Part shown: one piece after another, positions 1-13,190 of the stretch | Numbering within the stretch: position 1 is the first letter of the stretch | Layout: every line of letters starts with the position of its first letter | From: Nipponacmea schrenckii | Lineage: Eukaryota; Mollusca; Gastropoda; Lottiidae | NCBI GenBank assembly: GCA_030562195.1 | Contig: JAUJPP010000006.1 | Location: 2,542,001-2,606,000, forward strand | Length of the DNA: 64,000 nt | Direction: 5' to 3' | The notes under the pieces: model-generated | The model's database searches: none | Told to the model about the DNA's origin: nothing | What the model saw: only the letters and a program-made list of their open reading frames with translations | Translations under genes and position numbers: made by a program

Positions 1-3000
1 ACTCTTTATGATAATCAACGAAATAGACTTGAGCTGCTTGTTATACTGAAATAAAGCGATGGAAGAGCAAGACATGCAGTGTGAAATGAGAAAAATCAAA
101 CTTAACATCGATTGTCTGAGCTATGTGCTATGTATAAATGTTTGTGCTATGTGGAAATGTTTGTGCTATGTGGAAATGTTTGTGCTATGAGGAAATGTTA
201 TCTCCCATTTACAAATGTTTTAAGACGACAAGTTGGCTTGTTCTAGAACTGACATTAAGTTGTTTTGCAACACGTTTTTGGCCGATATCGTACATACTGC
301 TGACTAGAGAGAAAGGCCTACATCTGTTATCTATCTAATTGTGCAATCTGAGCATCTTTTTAAAATCAACTCGTGTGACTAAATTTAATTTCTATACCAC
401 CTCAGCGAGTTCTTGTGTCTTTTATCCGTTGTCATGAACATACTCATGGGCTTAAGTTTATTTTTCCATCCTGAACGACTGCCAGTCTCTCAGACCTGCG
501 CAATTTGACGTAAAACTCCATTCCATTACTGAACATATAATACAACTCAAACGAAGCCACATGATCTATTTACCAAACACAAGGGTCTATTTCTAACAAT
601 TCTGAGAGAAGGCCTACATTATCGTTACCCTTCAATTACTCTTGATAAAGGTGAGACTGAACTGTGCCAAGGTTTTGTTAGACTCCACCTGTTATTAAAC
701 TACGCATTGATATTAAACTTGGCCCAGGTCAGAATATAGAGGTTTCTATTGTAAGACTAAATAGATCTGGATCAGAGAAAACAAACTAGGTGTATTACTA
801 ATAGACTTACACCTGACTTCATTTGTTTGTGTTTTTATCTTTTATGTATTTTGTTAGTAATTCTACACTTTGATTCTTTAGGCATTTGTCGTGTATCAAT
901 CAGAATCTTTATTCGGCCTTATTTATAGGTTACAGTTTGATTTTAATCTATTAACCTTGCTCGTGATTGATTCAGAGTTTCACCGTCTTGGATCCGTGTT
1001 CTATGGAAATCAATGTGAACACTGTAACAATGAACACGGGCTGCCCACCTGGATCAACACATGACAGCCAAATTTAGAAATATTGCCCTATATGGCTGTC
1101 CTGATGAAGATTAAAATCTAGACCTGGTAAACAGTAAATTAGCTAGAGTTATTCAGTTATTCTGATCAGCATTGAAGCCTGGGCACTTGGGATCAGCTCT
1201 GATAAATCACACAGAAAAAGGCGAAATTAAAAGAAGTCGCCAATTTATAATTCTATATCCTAGTTATTAGATTTGTAGCGACCCTAATATAATTTAGACT
1301 GATCTGAAAGAGGTAATTCTGAAAAATAATTCATGTAGAGTGCGTGACTTTTAGATTGAAAATATAAAGTCGGAAATAATAAAGTAATTTTCTGATATTA
1401 ATAAAGACTGACTGCAGATATCTTGTTCGATCCTAGGGTTTCATTCTTCCTATTCTATTAGTCGGTGAATATAATATTTTACTGTCTAGTCCGTTACACA
1501 CGACATCGTCTCGGTTTATTGGAGAATTATTTCATTTATAATTAATTATCTTATCTTTGGATTCTTCGGAATTATTGGTGCACTGACAATACTCGATGGA
1601 TTGAAATAGAATGAGACTATATTTATGAATGGCATTGCCTGTATTCGAAGACAAATATGGCTCATACAGTGGAATAACTAAATAAAGTACAGAACTGTAG
1701 GACATAAAGCTTCACTAAATTTATCAGGTAAATCTCAGTTTATTGAAGCAACACCCAACAACACGTTTCTACTATCTTGAGAACAGGGTCTGATATTCGG
1801 ATTATTGGAAATACAGTTATTGGTCGATTGTGGGAAATCACGTAAAGCATTAGTATATTATAGAGGAATATAATTAATTCTTATAACATTAATAAGGCCG
1901 ACCAAATAGCAATAGATCAGTATTATAATTATAATAATTATATTTCTTTATAAGTACACCGGGACAATAATGCGCAGTTGGCGCTCACGATGGCACATAG
2001 ACACTATAAATATTTATTTGTACATGCGTCTTGTAAATGAAATGAATAGAGTTTTACGTCCTACACTAATGCACCTCTTGCGTCTTGGAACCTCTGGACA
2101 TAAATTGGTGTCTGTTCACACATGGTGTTACTGACTGTGGTTTTGTTAAAGGGGCCCAGGCTTGATTTTTAGGGGTCGTTTTGGGCCTTTGTTACATTTA
2201 AACAGTCCTCAGAAATACTCAAGCTCTAAGAAAATCGCAAAATACCTTGAAATATACATCAAAGAAAAAATTTCACTTTTTATTTTTTTTTTCGTGCTGT
2301 ACGCGGCTGGTCTCCAGTCAGTCTGAAAATTGTGTGTCCTGTTGACAAAGTCTACAATTGAAAATGCGTTTAGTCTATTTATATAGATGACCGCCATTGC
2401 ACGACGGGAAGGATAACTCTTTGATTATCAAGACGAACCGTTTTCCAATATGGCGGGACGTTCGTAATATCTTAAGACGTTATGATTTTTCAAACACGGA
2501 TAATTATGGATACACATGGATTTGAAGGCTCAAATTTCAAAGGTAAGCTCTGTAGACTATTTCTGATTAGCTAAGCAAAAGATTTCATGTGTTTGAGGCT
2601 GTCGGATGATTGTCCGAATCAAATCAAGCCTGGGCCCCTTTAAGTGATAGGACTAATGTATAGTGTAATTATTGTATTCACTTTTTGAATTGTTTCGATG
2701 TTTAGGACTGCGGTATATGTTTACGAAATAGAATCTGATATTGAAAATGAGTGTGGGGGTTGACATTTATAATCGAGTGGAGTCTGGAAGTTGAAGGTGT
2801 GTAGGAGCCAAGATTAATGTAGTTATTACACATTTATAACACACCATTCATCATTTTAAATAGTTCTTATTGTATTCATTTTCCTTCTTCAAGGATTTGT
2901 GTTTTGTTCTTTATAAGCACCGGAACACTTAATGTCGCTTTGTTGAATATCACGTCATTATATACTTAGTTGTATTTGAATTGTACAGAATCAAACAACG

Positions 3001-3088
3001 TCTAAAATAATGCATATCGAAAGTCTCTTTACAATAACCTCAATGTTACGAACTATGAGGGGAGATTTGAATTATAAACTATACATAC
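1..3088. other. RGK gene intron 3 or downstream DNA; mostly nothing recognised
   Basis: This stretch has no open coding continuation of the GTPase and no recognisable gene on either strand. Short open frames are isolated and lack family motifs. The only structured feature is the TTAA-flanked inverted-repeat element at 2146-2643. Bases 140-200 hold three short copies of a tgtgctatgtggaaatgt motif. Confidence 0.6.
2146..2643. mobile_element. TTAA-flanked MITE with terminal inverted repeats
   Basis: The left end reads TTAA then AGGGGCCCAGGCTTGATTT (2150-2168). The right end is its exact reverse complement followed by TTAA (2640-2643). The 490-bp interior has no transposase. A perfect 19-bp inverted repeat bounded by TTAA on both sides fits a non-autonomous piggyBac-type element, whose target site is TTAA. 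Because TTAA is itself palindromic, it could in principle be part of the inverted repeat rather than a target duplication. Confidence 0.7.
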
Positions 3089-3272
3089 CATCAGCTGATA
3101 CCTTCCTCTTCCTGACCAGGTCTATTTTATTAGCTACTAGTAATATAGCTCTATCAGTACCTAGTTCAATACGTAGATAGCGGGCAATACTTGTGGCTGT
3201 TTCAAATGATGCTTTATCCGTGATAGAAAACACAATTACATAGGCATCTAGCTGTAGATCTTCTACACAAAC
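3089..3272 (-). CDS. RGK-type GTPase, coding exon 3 (NKxD motif)
   Basis: This 184-bp exon is flanked by acceptor tatattacag and donor GATG|gtatgt. It reads in frame from exon 2 (phase 0) as residues 234-294 plus one base. Visible Ras-fold elements are the strand-helix DAYVIVFSITDKASFETA, the strand AILLVANKIDLV with the guanine-specificity motif NKID (281-284), and RKRKVSAD. The leftover G fits a following Glu codon, as in the Glu-Gly that usually comes next in this family. I searched bases 1-3080 on the minus strand for the next exon, expected after an acceptor and beginning AAGG, and found no open continuation. The G5 (SAK-like) motif and the C-terminal tail therefore lie beyond the left edge. 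The Asp-Ala-Tyr and Thr-Asp-Lys-Ala-Ser-Phe wording is very RGK/Ras-like. Confidence 0.85.
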
Positions 3273-3619
3273 CTGTAATATAGAAATATTTAGTAAATCG
3301 AAACCTTCCTTTACTTTGAAAGTTCACTACTATGACATCTCTGAGATATGGGAGCTGCCAACGTTTGTAAAAGAAGGGGACTTTGTAGAGAAATAATTGA
3401 CAAGTGTCCAACTGGTTCCAGATTTTGAACATAAGGTATATAACTTGTCAGTCAGTCTCGAGCACTAACACATCATCTTCATTTGTAGTAGCTGTACCAA
3501 TCACGTGGGACTGTGTTGATCCAATCATTTAACATCCAATTATCGCATGAAGAAATATGCATTGTGTCAACTGGACCTTAACAACTGGGTAAAAAAATTG
3601 CCAAGCTGGCAGAAAACAT

Positions 3620-4135
3620 TCATTTAATCGAGTTTCAGTTTCAATAGTGAGTTTCAGTTTCAATAGTGAGTTTCAGTTTCAATAGTGAGTTTCAGTAGTG
3701 AGTTCCAGTTTCAATAGTGAGTTCCAGTTTCATAGTGAGTTTCGTAGTGAGTTTCAGTTTCAATAGTGAGTTCAGCAAGTGAGTTCGTTTCAATAGTGAG
3801 TTTCAGTAGTGAGTTTCAGTTTCAATAGTGAGTTTCAGTAGTGAGTTTCAGTTTCAATAGTGAGTTTTAGTAGTGAGTTTCAGTTCCAGTAGTGAGTTTC
3901 AGTTTCAATAGTCAGTTTTAGTAGTGGTTCGTTTCAATAGTGAGTTTCAGTTTCAATGAGTTTCAGTTCATAGTGAGTTTAGTAGTGTTTCAGTTTCAAT
4001 AGTGAGTGTCAGTTTCAGTAGTGAGTTTCAGTGCGTTTCAGTAGTGAGTTTCAATAGTGAGTTTCAGTTCCAGTAGTGAGTTTCAGTAGTGAGTTTCAGT
4101 TCCAGTAGTGAGTTTCAGTAGTGAGTAATAGAATA
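3620..4135. repeat. Degenerate tandem repeat of GTTTCAGTTTCAATAGTGA type
   Basis: About 25 imperfect units of roughly 12-21 bp alternate TTTCAGTTTCAATAGTGAG and shorter TTTCAGTAGTGAG forms, with many small deletions. The array stops about ten bases from the splice donor of RGK exon 2. Confidence 0.85.
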
Positions 4136-4144
4136 CAAACTTAC

Positions 4145-4224
4145 ATTTTTATCTGGAGGGTCAATAAACTCGAGGGTAGATTCTTCACCATTCAATAACA
4201 CCGACACAGTCATAACGTCACTAT
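4145..4224 (-). CDS. RGK-type GTPase, coding exon 2 (switch region)
   Basis: This 80-bp exon follows a pyrimidine-rich acceptor (tttctctttccag) and ends in donor AAT|gtaagt. Joined to exon 1 (phase 1) it adds exactly 27 codons, residues 207-233, including VSVLLNGEESTLEFID and PPDKN. The LEFID strand occupies the G3 position. The canonical Ras DxxG(Q) is replaced by D-P-P-D (228-231), so the glycine and the catalytic glutamine are absent. Loss of DxxG is a hallmark of RGK proteins and means ordinary GTP hydrolysis is not expected. The donor lies immediately beside a 21-bp-type tandem repeat (3620-4135). Confidence 0.8.
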
Positions 4225-4225
4225 C

Positions 4226-5560
4226 TGGAAAGAGAAATTGATATATTAACTTGGTATATGAACTTTATATTACTATATGCAGGTATATGTCAATAACCCA
4301 ATACCTTGGCAATTCTTTCTTTCGCCACCCTCCTTTGATACGCCCCTGTTCGATTTTTACAAGTAGTTTTGTTAAAGCTCCATTAAATGGAACATTTCCT
4401 GGATTAATTTGCTCGTATTCTAGTTGCATCATCTTATGAAACATGGTAATAGTGAAGGGAGGTTTATCATACATCATCACCAATTTATATCAAGTAGAAA
4501 CCACAACGTGGTACTTAAACACGAAGAAGCTGACAGTATCACCAGCAGTTATCAGTCAACACGACACAATCAATTTCTACCTGGCCTTCAATGTTTATCC
4601 ACCGTAATGAGATTTTAAAAGGTATGTGTACGCATCATGCTTAGACTGAATTTGTCCTACTGTTATCAGGAATACACTGTCAAAACAATTACAGACGTTA
4701 TTCTAGCCATCGAGTAGATATTCTGTCAATTATGAGAAGTATGGCGAGTATGCCGAATAGAAAGTTTTTATGCCTCTACAGTTCAGAATCTGTTATAACC
4801 TATCCCAGTTATTGAGATGGACGTATCAGATATACATGTACTAAATAAACAATATCAGATTTATAGATTCTATCAAAATAGTTAACAAGACTAAATACTA
4901 CAAATATACTGAGCTCTGTGAACTAAGATATTGATGCCTATTTATCTAACTGAGGCATTGCTCTAGAGGCATTCCACTGCTTTGAAGACAGAGTGTATAT
5001 GCTATCTATTGGTGAAGCCAGTGGGATAACGTTGTCTTGTGGGGTTTTGGGAAAGGAGATCGATGAAGTGACATTTCCAGTCGAAGAGTGGATCAGTCAA
5101 TTGCTCCCACCATCTTACTCAAGGGTAACCAACTGACAAACCCAGTCACCGAATCGATCTGTTTATCATTTCTTATGACCAACTGTAAAATATTGATGGA
5201 TTCTATCAATAATATTAACAAGCTTTTACCAAACTAACCGCTAATGTCGTTTTTAAGAGTTATTTTTTACGGCTTTTCTCCAACAACCTCTCCGTTGATA
5301 TTGAGTAATTTCCGTTTTATGGATTTTGTTTCAGATTAAATGACAACTACCTAGATAATATGAGTAATATCTGTAATACAGCTTCACGTCAAACGTTTTA
5401 TATCCCTGGGTCAATTAACAAGTCAATCATCTGAACATGTATGACGGTATCGTGGCTTTCAGTTAGATTTGTACACGTAAAGAGGTTAATTTTCAAATGA
5501 AATGATTCTTCATCTTGACGCCTGAAATTAAATGAGTTCTATCGATCACAAATCTCTAGC
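4226..5560. other. Unique intronic DNA, nothing recognised
   Basis: AT-rich sequence between two tandem arrays. Overlapping short open frames on both strands around 4250-4620 show no domain and no splice logic. Confidence 0.5.
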
Positions 5561-7008
5561 ATTAAAACACAAGATATATAGATATACTACTTCTAGGTTT
5601 ATTACATACTACGTTTCTAAACACAAGATATATAGATATACTACTTCTAGGTTTATTACATACTACGTTTCTAAACACAAGATATATAGATATACTACTT
5701 CTAGGTTTATTACATACTACGTTTCTAAACACAAGATATATAGATATACTACTTCTAGGTTTATTACATACTACGTTTCTAAACACAAGATATATAGATA
5801 TACTACTTCTAGGTTTATTACATACTACGTTTCTAAACACAAGATATATAGATATACTACTTCTAGGTTTATTACATACTACGTTTCTAAACACAAGATA
5901 TATAGATATACTACTTCTAGGTTTATTACATACTACGTTTCTATACACAAGATATATAGATATACTACTTCTAGGTTTATTACATACTACGTTTCTAAAC
6001 ACAAGATATATAGATATACTACTTCTAGGTTTATTACATACTACGTTTCTAAACACAAGATATATAGATATACTACTTCTAGGTTTATTACATACTACGT
6101 TTCTAACACAAGATATATAGATATACTACTTCTAGGTTTATTACATACTACGTTTCAAACACAAGATATATAGATATACTACTTCTAGGTTTATTACATA
6201 CTACGTTTCAAACACAAGATATATAGAAGTATACATACTTTCTAAAGAAATGATTACTTCATCATACTACGTTTCAAACACAAGATATATAGATATACTA
6301 CTTCTAGGTTTATTACATACTACGTTTCAAAACACAAGATATATAGATATACTACTTCTAGGTTTATTACATACTACGTTTCTAAACACAAGATATATGG
6401 ATATACTATTCTAGGTTTATTACATACTACGTTTCAAAACACAAGATATATAGATATACTACTTCTAGGTTTATTACATACTACGTTTCTAAACACAAGA
6501 TATATTGATATACTACTTCTAGGTTTATTACATACTACGTTTCTAAACACAAGATATATAGATATACTACTTCTAGGTTTATTACATACTACGTTTCTAA
6601 ACACAAGATATATAGATATACTACTTCTAGGTTTATTACATACTACGTTTCAATAACACAAGATATATAAAGGATATACTACTTCTAGGTTTATTACATA
6701 CTACGTTTCAAACACAAGATATATAGATATACTACTTCTAGGTTTATTACATACTACGTTTCTAAACACAAGATATATGGATATACTACTTCTAGGTTTA
6801 TTACATACTACGTTTCAAAACACAAGATATATGGATATACTATTTCTAGGTTTATTACATACTACGTTTCTAAACACAAGATATATAGATATACTACTTC
6901 TAGGTTTATTACATACTACGTTTCGAAACACAAGATATATTGATATACTACTTCTAGGTTTTAAACATACTACGTTTCGAATCACATTCAGGCCACGTGA
7001 ACAAGCAC
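5561..7008. repeat. 54-bp satellite, about 26 copies, derived from a foldback-element arm
   Basis: The unit begins AAACACAAGATATATAG, continues GATATACTACTTCTAGG and ends TTATTACATACTACGTTTC. Copies are nearly identical, with a few deletions and one short scrambled patch near 6225-6270. The unit length is a multiple of three and stop-free in some frames, so long spurious open frames run through both strands. The start (ATTAAAACAC) and the end (CGAATCACATTCAGG onward) match the outer and inner parts of one arm of the foldback element at 43081-43246. Confidence 0.93.
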
Positions 7009-9929
7009 AATGATAACATAGAAAAGAAAGGAAATTAATGGAAGCCATACCAGGACTTAGATAACTTGCCATTTCATGGATGCAACTTCATAAATATCCA
7101 CATAAACTTACTGACAATTTGGTTAAAAACAATGTAAGTATCGATACCCTCTATATTGTAACCTTCAGATCAGAATAGATTGTAACAGACCAGGAGGAAA
7201 ACGTACAATTCTTAAACAGATGTTAATCTTTATATAGAACAGCATTATGTATAAAGTCGTTATCGACAATATTAGCTTGTTTTTTCGCTGAAATTAAGTG
7301 TCAAAATCTACATGTATTTGTACAGTTAGTAGGTAGCATGATTGTTAAAGCACCTGCCAAGACCACACGCGTCTATCACAATAGGAATAAAGTTTAGTGA
7401 ACAATGGGTTTCAGTATCTAACGGTAAAAATATAATAAATATCAAATAGATTTTCTCTTGCTATTTTAGGATCATTGTCATATGGTATACTATTCCTGAG
7501 GTTTAGTGTATACAACGTTGTCATCAGTTTACATCAGTGTAAACTACTAAGGTAATTTACAGAACACAACGTTTCTACAATTTACATTATCATCACCAGT
7601 TTATATGGTATTCTGTCCCTGTAATTGACTGAACACAAAGTTTCTAAAATTAACATTAATGTCTCATTATATTATATGGTATACTTCTCCTGAGGTTTAT
7701 TGTGCACAACGTTTCTGCAATTTACGTTGTCATCAGTTTATATCAGTGTAAACTTCTCTTGAGGTTAATTGTACACAACGTTTCTAAAATGTGCATTATC
7801 ATCAGATTATATCTGTGCAAACTCCTCCTGTGATTGATTGAACACAACGTTTCTATAATGTACCCCTATTACATGTTGAATCATGTATTATTATTATTTA
7901 GTTATAGTAATAATAGAATCCTATGTTTTATAGATGTTAATATAAGTTACGGTTATATGAATATTGTGTCTACCTCCTACGACTTCTGACGTATATAAAT
8001 ATATTAATCATATACATAATATCTACATTACCCGATGGTGTTCTGTGATAGCATTTATTAATATTTATGTATTATGATGGGAAATGATGAAATCACCAAG
8101 TTGATTAAATATACACAAGAGATGTCATGTTAACAACAGGAATAGCATATTAACATTTTAAGATTAGTTAAATCTTCGAAAGGAATACCGTGTGTCACAA
8201 AAACTTCTTGGACTTTTGAAAGGGATGTGTCCATATGGACAAACTTAATTTTATAATCACACAATAATTACAAGCCATACAAAAAAATTGTTTCAAAGTT
8301 TTAAAAGATGGTTATCACATTGCACGCCAAGAAAGTCAAACTCGGTCAGCTCTTAAACGTGATTCCTGTCGCGATTCCAGAACAGCACAATGATAGAAAT
8401 CAGGAGAAGAATTGCGACATCAGACAGTTGTTAAAGAATAATGATAGATTTAGGATAATAAGTTCCATACATCAGACTCTTTATAATCATTTATTATAAC
8501 TCAGATTATTGTGTCTGAATATTTAGATCATTTATATCCCCGTTTCAACCTCAGTTATAAACAGCCATTTATCATGGTCTGACTTGGTGATCCGTTTCAC
8601 TAGCCATCGTTTATCTTCCGTTTTCTCTTGGGAACCAATGGCTTTGTGAGTTAGACTCTTAAAGAAAACAGTGTTCAATAGGTATAGATCTTCATTTTTG
8701 TCAAAGATGTTTCCTTGTCAGCAATGCGGATCGTAGACATAGTTAAGAAGAAGTGCTTGATCGCTGGCGTGTAAAGCGAAGACCAGAGTCCTACGAGCAT
8801 ATTCTTTTATTGCTCTCCTGGTAAACTGTTCCTTACTAAAAACTGTTTGGTTTCACGCAATTATTTAGACACCAAACAATATTTACCACTCACTTTAAAT
8901 TCCCCATTCAGTTACAGCAACTGTACCAATCAGATAAATGCAGAAATATTCAGAAAAAAAGGTTCGATATTGTCAGAATTAAATATTATGTTCTGTGAAT
9001 TGTTGAAACTTTGTAAAAAAAAGTATCAAGGAACGTTTCCAGAAAGAATGAAACAAGAAATCATTAGGATTACTTTAATTGACTAAATGCTAAACAGAAT
9101 CAAGGATTTAATTTAGGTAGATAACATGTGTTGCTTTTCATTCCTGGGCTCTAATCTGTTATTATGGTCTATGATGTAGGTTTGTAAGACATAATGCGCA
9201 TGGAATTTAAATACAACAAGCTGTGATAACGTACTGCTCCGCCGGAATTAATTATCTCATACCGGAAGTTGATTTGTAAATGCGTTTTTAACTACAGCTC
9301 AAATCTTTTATATAAGCTGTGAGAAATGTAAATTTAATCTATTTATTTTAACATGAGAGCTATAAAATATACTCTGTGTTTTATCTCCAACAGTTGTCAA
9401 ATAATTGGCATTCTTAAATAATCAATTCACTTCATAAAACATGACTTGAAGAGAAATAAAAACTTTCTACAAGATAAGAAATAAATGTGGGAAAGATAAA
9501 AAGATGTGGAAGATTTCCACGTGCGATTCCCTTCAGTAATTAGAATGCTGAAATTCCAACTAATGTGATACTATTTATAGATAGAATGGTGCATTATGTC
9601 TGACAGGCGAATAACAATAAATAAAATAAAGTAGGCAGTGAATCAAGTGTAATTTCTCTGCGAATTGCCTCCAGGGTTTATTTATGACTAATACATCTGA
9701 CGAGTGTAGATTACTTCAAGGTTGTCCGATAGAAATTTAATTATTTCTTAGTTTGTTGCAAGATATTGGGCACCATGTTGTAAGGCATGTATCCAGCAAA
9801 ATCTCCTAATATCGACAGAATTTGTCTTTTTTACCCCATCATTCAATTTCCAGAACGGTTCCAGTCTCTGAAGACCGAATTCACTACGATGAGTTTAAAC
9901 AACTACTGTTCAATCTATCAAAAAATACC
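7009..9929. other. RGK intronic DNA with a weak tandem repeat at 7480-7860
   Basis: Between 7480 and 7860 about four to five diverged units of 80-120 bp recur (CACAACGTTTCTAAAAT with CATCAGTTTATAT and CTCCTGAGGTT). The remainder is AT-rich with short open frames, for example 8308-8499 and 8847-9086, that carry no recognisable motif. I see no gene. Confidence 0.5.
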
Positions 9930-10340
9930 TACTTTGTTCGTAGCATCCACTGGCAGAGAACGTTAACTTGTCTTCTACCAACAACTACCTGAATTGCGAT
10001 ATCAGCATTTGCTGGAAGCGAACGTTAACTTGTCATCTACCAAAAACTACCTAGTCTATAATATCAAAATTTACTGGAATGGAACGTTAACTTTTCATTC
10101 TACCAACAAATACCTAGTCTGTGATATCAGTTAACTTTTCATCTACCAACTCCTACCTAATCTTTTTGATATCAGTATCTACTGGAATGGAACGTTAACT
10201 TGTCCTCTACCTGCAACTACCTAGTCTGTGATATCAGCATCAACTGGAAGCGAACGTAAACTTGGTCTCTACCAACAACTACCTAGTCTATGAGATCACA
10301 TCAACTGGAAGCTAACGTTAAACGTCAATCTACCAACTGG
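9930..10340. repeat. About 60-bp satellite, six to seven diverged copies (first locus)
   Basis: Units contain GGAACGTTAACTTGTC, CTACCAACAACTACCTAG and TGTGATATCAGCATC. The same family forms a second, more regular array at 33430-33955. A trailing decayed piece is seen near 10555-10590. Confidence 0.85.
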
Positions 10341-11450
10341 CCATTTGACAAATAAACCTTACGACTACCAATTTACTATCAATGAACAAGAATTGATCAT
10401 ATCAAGTTTGAATGACAAATCCCAGGTAACTCACGTCAGACCCACTGAGTCCGAGTTTCACCACATCATTTCACCATATCGGATCTCACAAATATCAACT
10501 ACCAACCGCCAGAACATAATTATCCAATTGAAATAGTTCCTAGAAGCTTTAGAATAACTACCTAGTTTGCGATATCAACATTCGCTTTAATATGATAAGA
10601 GCCATATAAATCAAAAAGCTCGATATGAGCATCAGAACACTAAACTCAAAACCAAAAGGGTATAACAATAAGTACAAATTTAACAAAGCAATAATGAAAA
10701 TGAATGGAGATTTAAGTCTCAGCTTATAGCGTTGACTTGTCATCAACCATCAATAAGACACGTGTTACAGTTTGACTTCAACCGGTCCATATTATTCAAT
10801 ATAAGAACATTTTAAAGTTTAATATACTGTAATCGACACCTGTTTATCACTAGATAACAATTAAAAACATTGTCTGAGCTCTTGAAGGCCAGTTAGCTTT
10901 TATCATTTTAAAATTGACGATTGTTCCTTCTAGACAAAACAAAGCAATAAATCATTCTACAATGGTTTCCAGTTCGTTTTTCTCCGAACATTTTATTATC
11001 TCTTTGATTAGCGCGATAAGTAGGCGCTAAACTTGACAGACCTTTCCCATTTCTTACGATTTTCTTTTAAAATAAGATGAGAAATAGTTGACCTTTTCGC
11101 TGATGTTTTTTTATCGGTTTGTCTGGTATAAGGAATTAACAGTAAGAGGATTCCACTCAACCTGTCAGACCAACAATATTTATATACTAAATATTCAATA
11201 AGGATTTCAATATTGGTATTGATCTCTTTCAACCAATTCTATTTACTTTCAATACAAGCAAATAGATATAAAACCCTGTTACACTTAATACGACTTACGT
11301 TACCCCTTTTACATTAACGTTCAGATTAAACCTAATTCATAAGTTATAAATCAACTGTAACATTAACTATCAAATACGGATAAATTTACTCTAATCTTTA
11401 AAGTTCCAATGATAAAATCTCAGTTAAGAGTTAGGTTAAACAAACATGGG
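10341..11450. other. RGK intronic DNA, nothing recognised
   Basis: No family motif, splice structure or repeat is seen apart from a remnant of the 60-bp satellite near 10555. Short open frames at 10345-10536 (+), 10558-10746 (-) and 11008-11232 (-) look like chance. Confidence 0.45.
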
Positions 11451-11454
11451 TCAA

Positions 11455-12035
11455 TGTTACACAAAACAACTTCTTTTCACAAAGCATCTTCTTTACACAA
11501 ACAACTTCTTTATACAAACAACTTCTTTATACAAACAACTTCTTTTCACAAAACAACTTCTTTATACAAACAACTTCTTTATACAAACAACTTCTTTACA
11601 CAAAACAACTTCTTTACACAAATAACTTCTTTACACAAAACAACTTTGTTACACAAGACGCTTTCTTTACACAAAACAACTTATTTACACAAAACAACTT
11701 TACACAAAACAACTTCGTTTCACAAAACAACTTTTTGACACAAAACAACTTCTTTACACAAAACAACTTCTTTTCACAAAACAACTTCTTTACACAAATA
11801 ACTTCTTTATACAAACAACTTCTTTACACAAAACAACTTCTTTACACAAAACAACTTTACACAAAACAATTTCTTTTCACAAAACAACTTCATTACACAA
11901 GACGCCCTCTTGAAAAAAAAAACAACTTCTAACTTCTTTACACATAACAACTTCTTAACACAAAACAACTTTACACAAAACAACTTCTTAACCCATAACA
12001 ACTTAACACAAAACAACTCGTTTACGCTGGACAAC
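11455..12035. repeat. 18-bp satellite (ACTTCTTTACACAAAACA)
   Basis: About 32 imperfect copies, with ACACAAACAACTTCTTTAT variants at the left end. Because 18 is a multiple of three, repetitive open frames appear on both strands. They show no independent evidence of being genes. Confidence 0.93.
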
Positions 12036-12700
12036 TTCTGAACAGAAAAAACCTTATAGAAGGAATAGAGTAGGATTTAAATTATATTTGCAATATTGGT
12101 TGAAAAACAGAAAATCTAGATGTTTTAGAGATATTTAATCTATTTGAACATAAAACAGTATACCTTGCCTGTCTGTTATTAAATGATACAAGACGGAGCA
12201 GGTAGGCGGATCTCGAGAATTACAACGGCTTCTAATTTATCATTTGGAATCCTTCCTAGTTTAAATTTTCAGACTATAATGTGATAATATTAGATGGCTT
12301 CATGTCGATGATATCTCTCCCGGGTTCTAGACAGTGACGGCGGCGCAACTGAGAGGTACATAGGGAATGGAGGGGTGGGGTGGCAAGTGGAGGGGAATCT
12401 TTACCCACACATGTACCAGTACTCCATTTCAACATTTTGCCCTAAAGAGAACCCTTTTTCTCTTCCATGCCTTTCAGTAAAAATCGGACCAAACCGTTCT
12501 GATACTAATTTAGTCGATTTTGTTACACGTTTAGGCGAATCGCTGAAATATAATCATGTTGAATGAAATCAGATCTTTGTAGATATATATAATACAGACT
12601 TTGATCGGAGTTGAAGCGAGTTGTTTAAAATATGATTCCTAATATTGTTAAGTAGTGCTCACGAGGAATCGATTCAATTTCAATCATTTTATATCCGATG
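12036..12700. other. RGK intronic DNA, nothing recognised
   Basis: AT-rich non-repetitive sequence. A short open frame at 12375-12566 has no recognisable domain. Confidence 0.45.
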
Positions 12701-13190
12701 ACCACAAAATAACAACAACACAAAATAACAACACCATAGAAAATAACAACACCATATACAATAACAACATACAAAATAACAACAACACATACAATAACAA
12801 CACACAAAATAAAACAACAACACATACAATAACAACATACAAAATAACAACAACACATACAATAACAACACACAAAATAACAACACCATAGAAAATAACA
12901 ACAACACACAAAAAAATAACATCATACAAAATAACAACACCATAGAAAATAACAACACACAAAAAACATACAAATAAAACATAATACACAATACACAACA
13001 CCATCAACATATAACAACAAAGAAATACAACACAACAAAAATAACATCTTACAAATAACAACACCATCACATAAAATAACATCACACATAAAAATAAAAC
13101 ATCTAGTAACAACAATAAATCAAAACACCAAATACACACAAAATAACAACACCATAGAAATAATAACAATACACAAAATAACATATATAG
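12701..13190. repeat. AATAACAACA-type simple repeat
   Basis: A C-and-A-rich low-complexity tract of ACAAAATAACAACA, CACATACAATAACAA and CACCATAGAAAATAA units. The opposite strand gives apparent Cys/Val/Leu-rich open frames, which are an artefact of the composition. Confidence 0.88.

Noticed and set aside
2860..2900. Possible RGK exon 4 (acceptor-like AAG|AAGGAAAAT on the minus strand)
   Set aside because: It reads Glu-Gly-Lys and then stops at once. There is no similarity to the family C-terminus.
5532..6173. Long repetitive open frames through the 54-bp array on both strands
   Set aside because: They arise because the unit is a multiple of three without stops. They follow array edges, run on both strands and break at every indel.
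8847..9086. 79-codon plus-strand frame in the RGK intron
   Set aside because: Plausible amino-acid composition but no recognisable motif and no supporting context. Chance in AT-rich DNA cannot be excluded.
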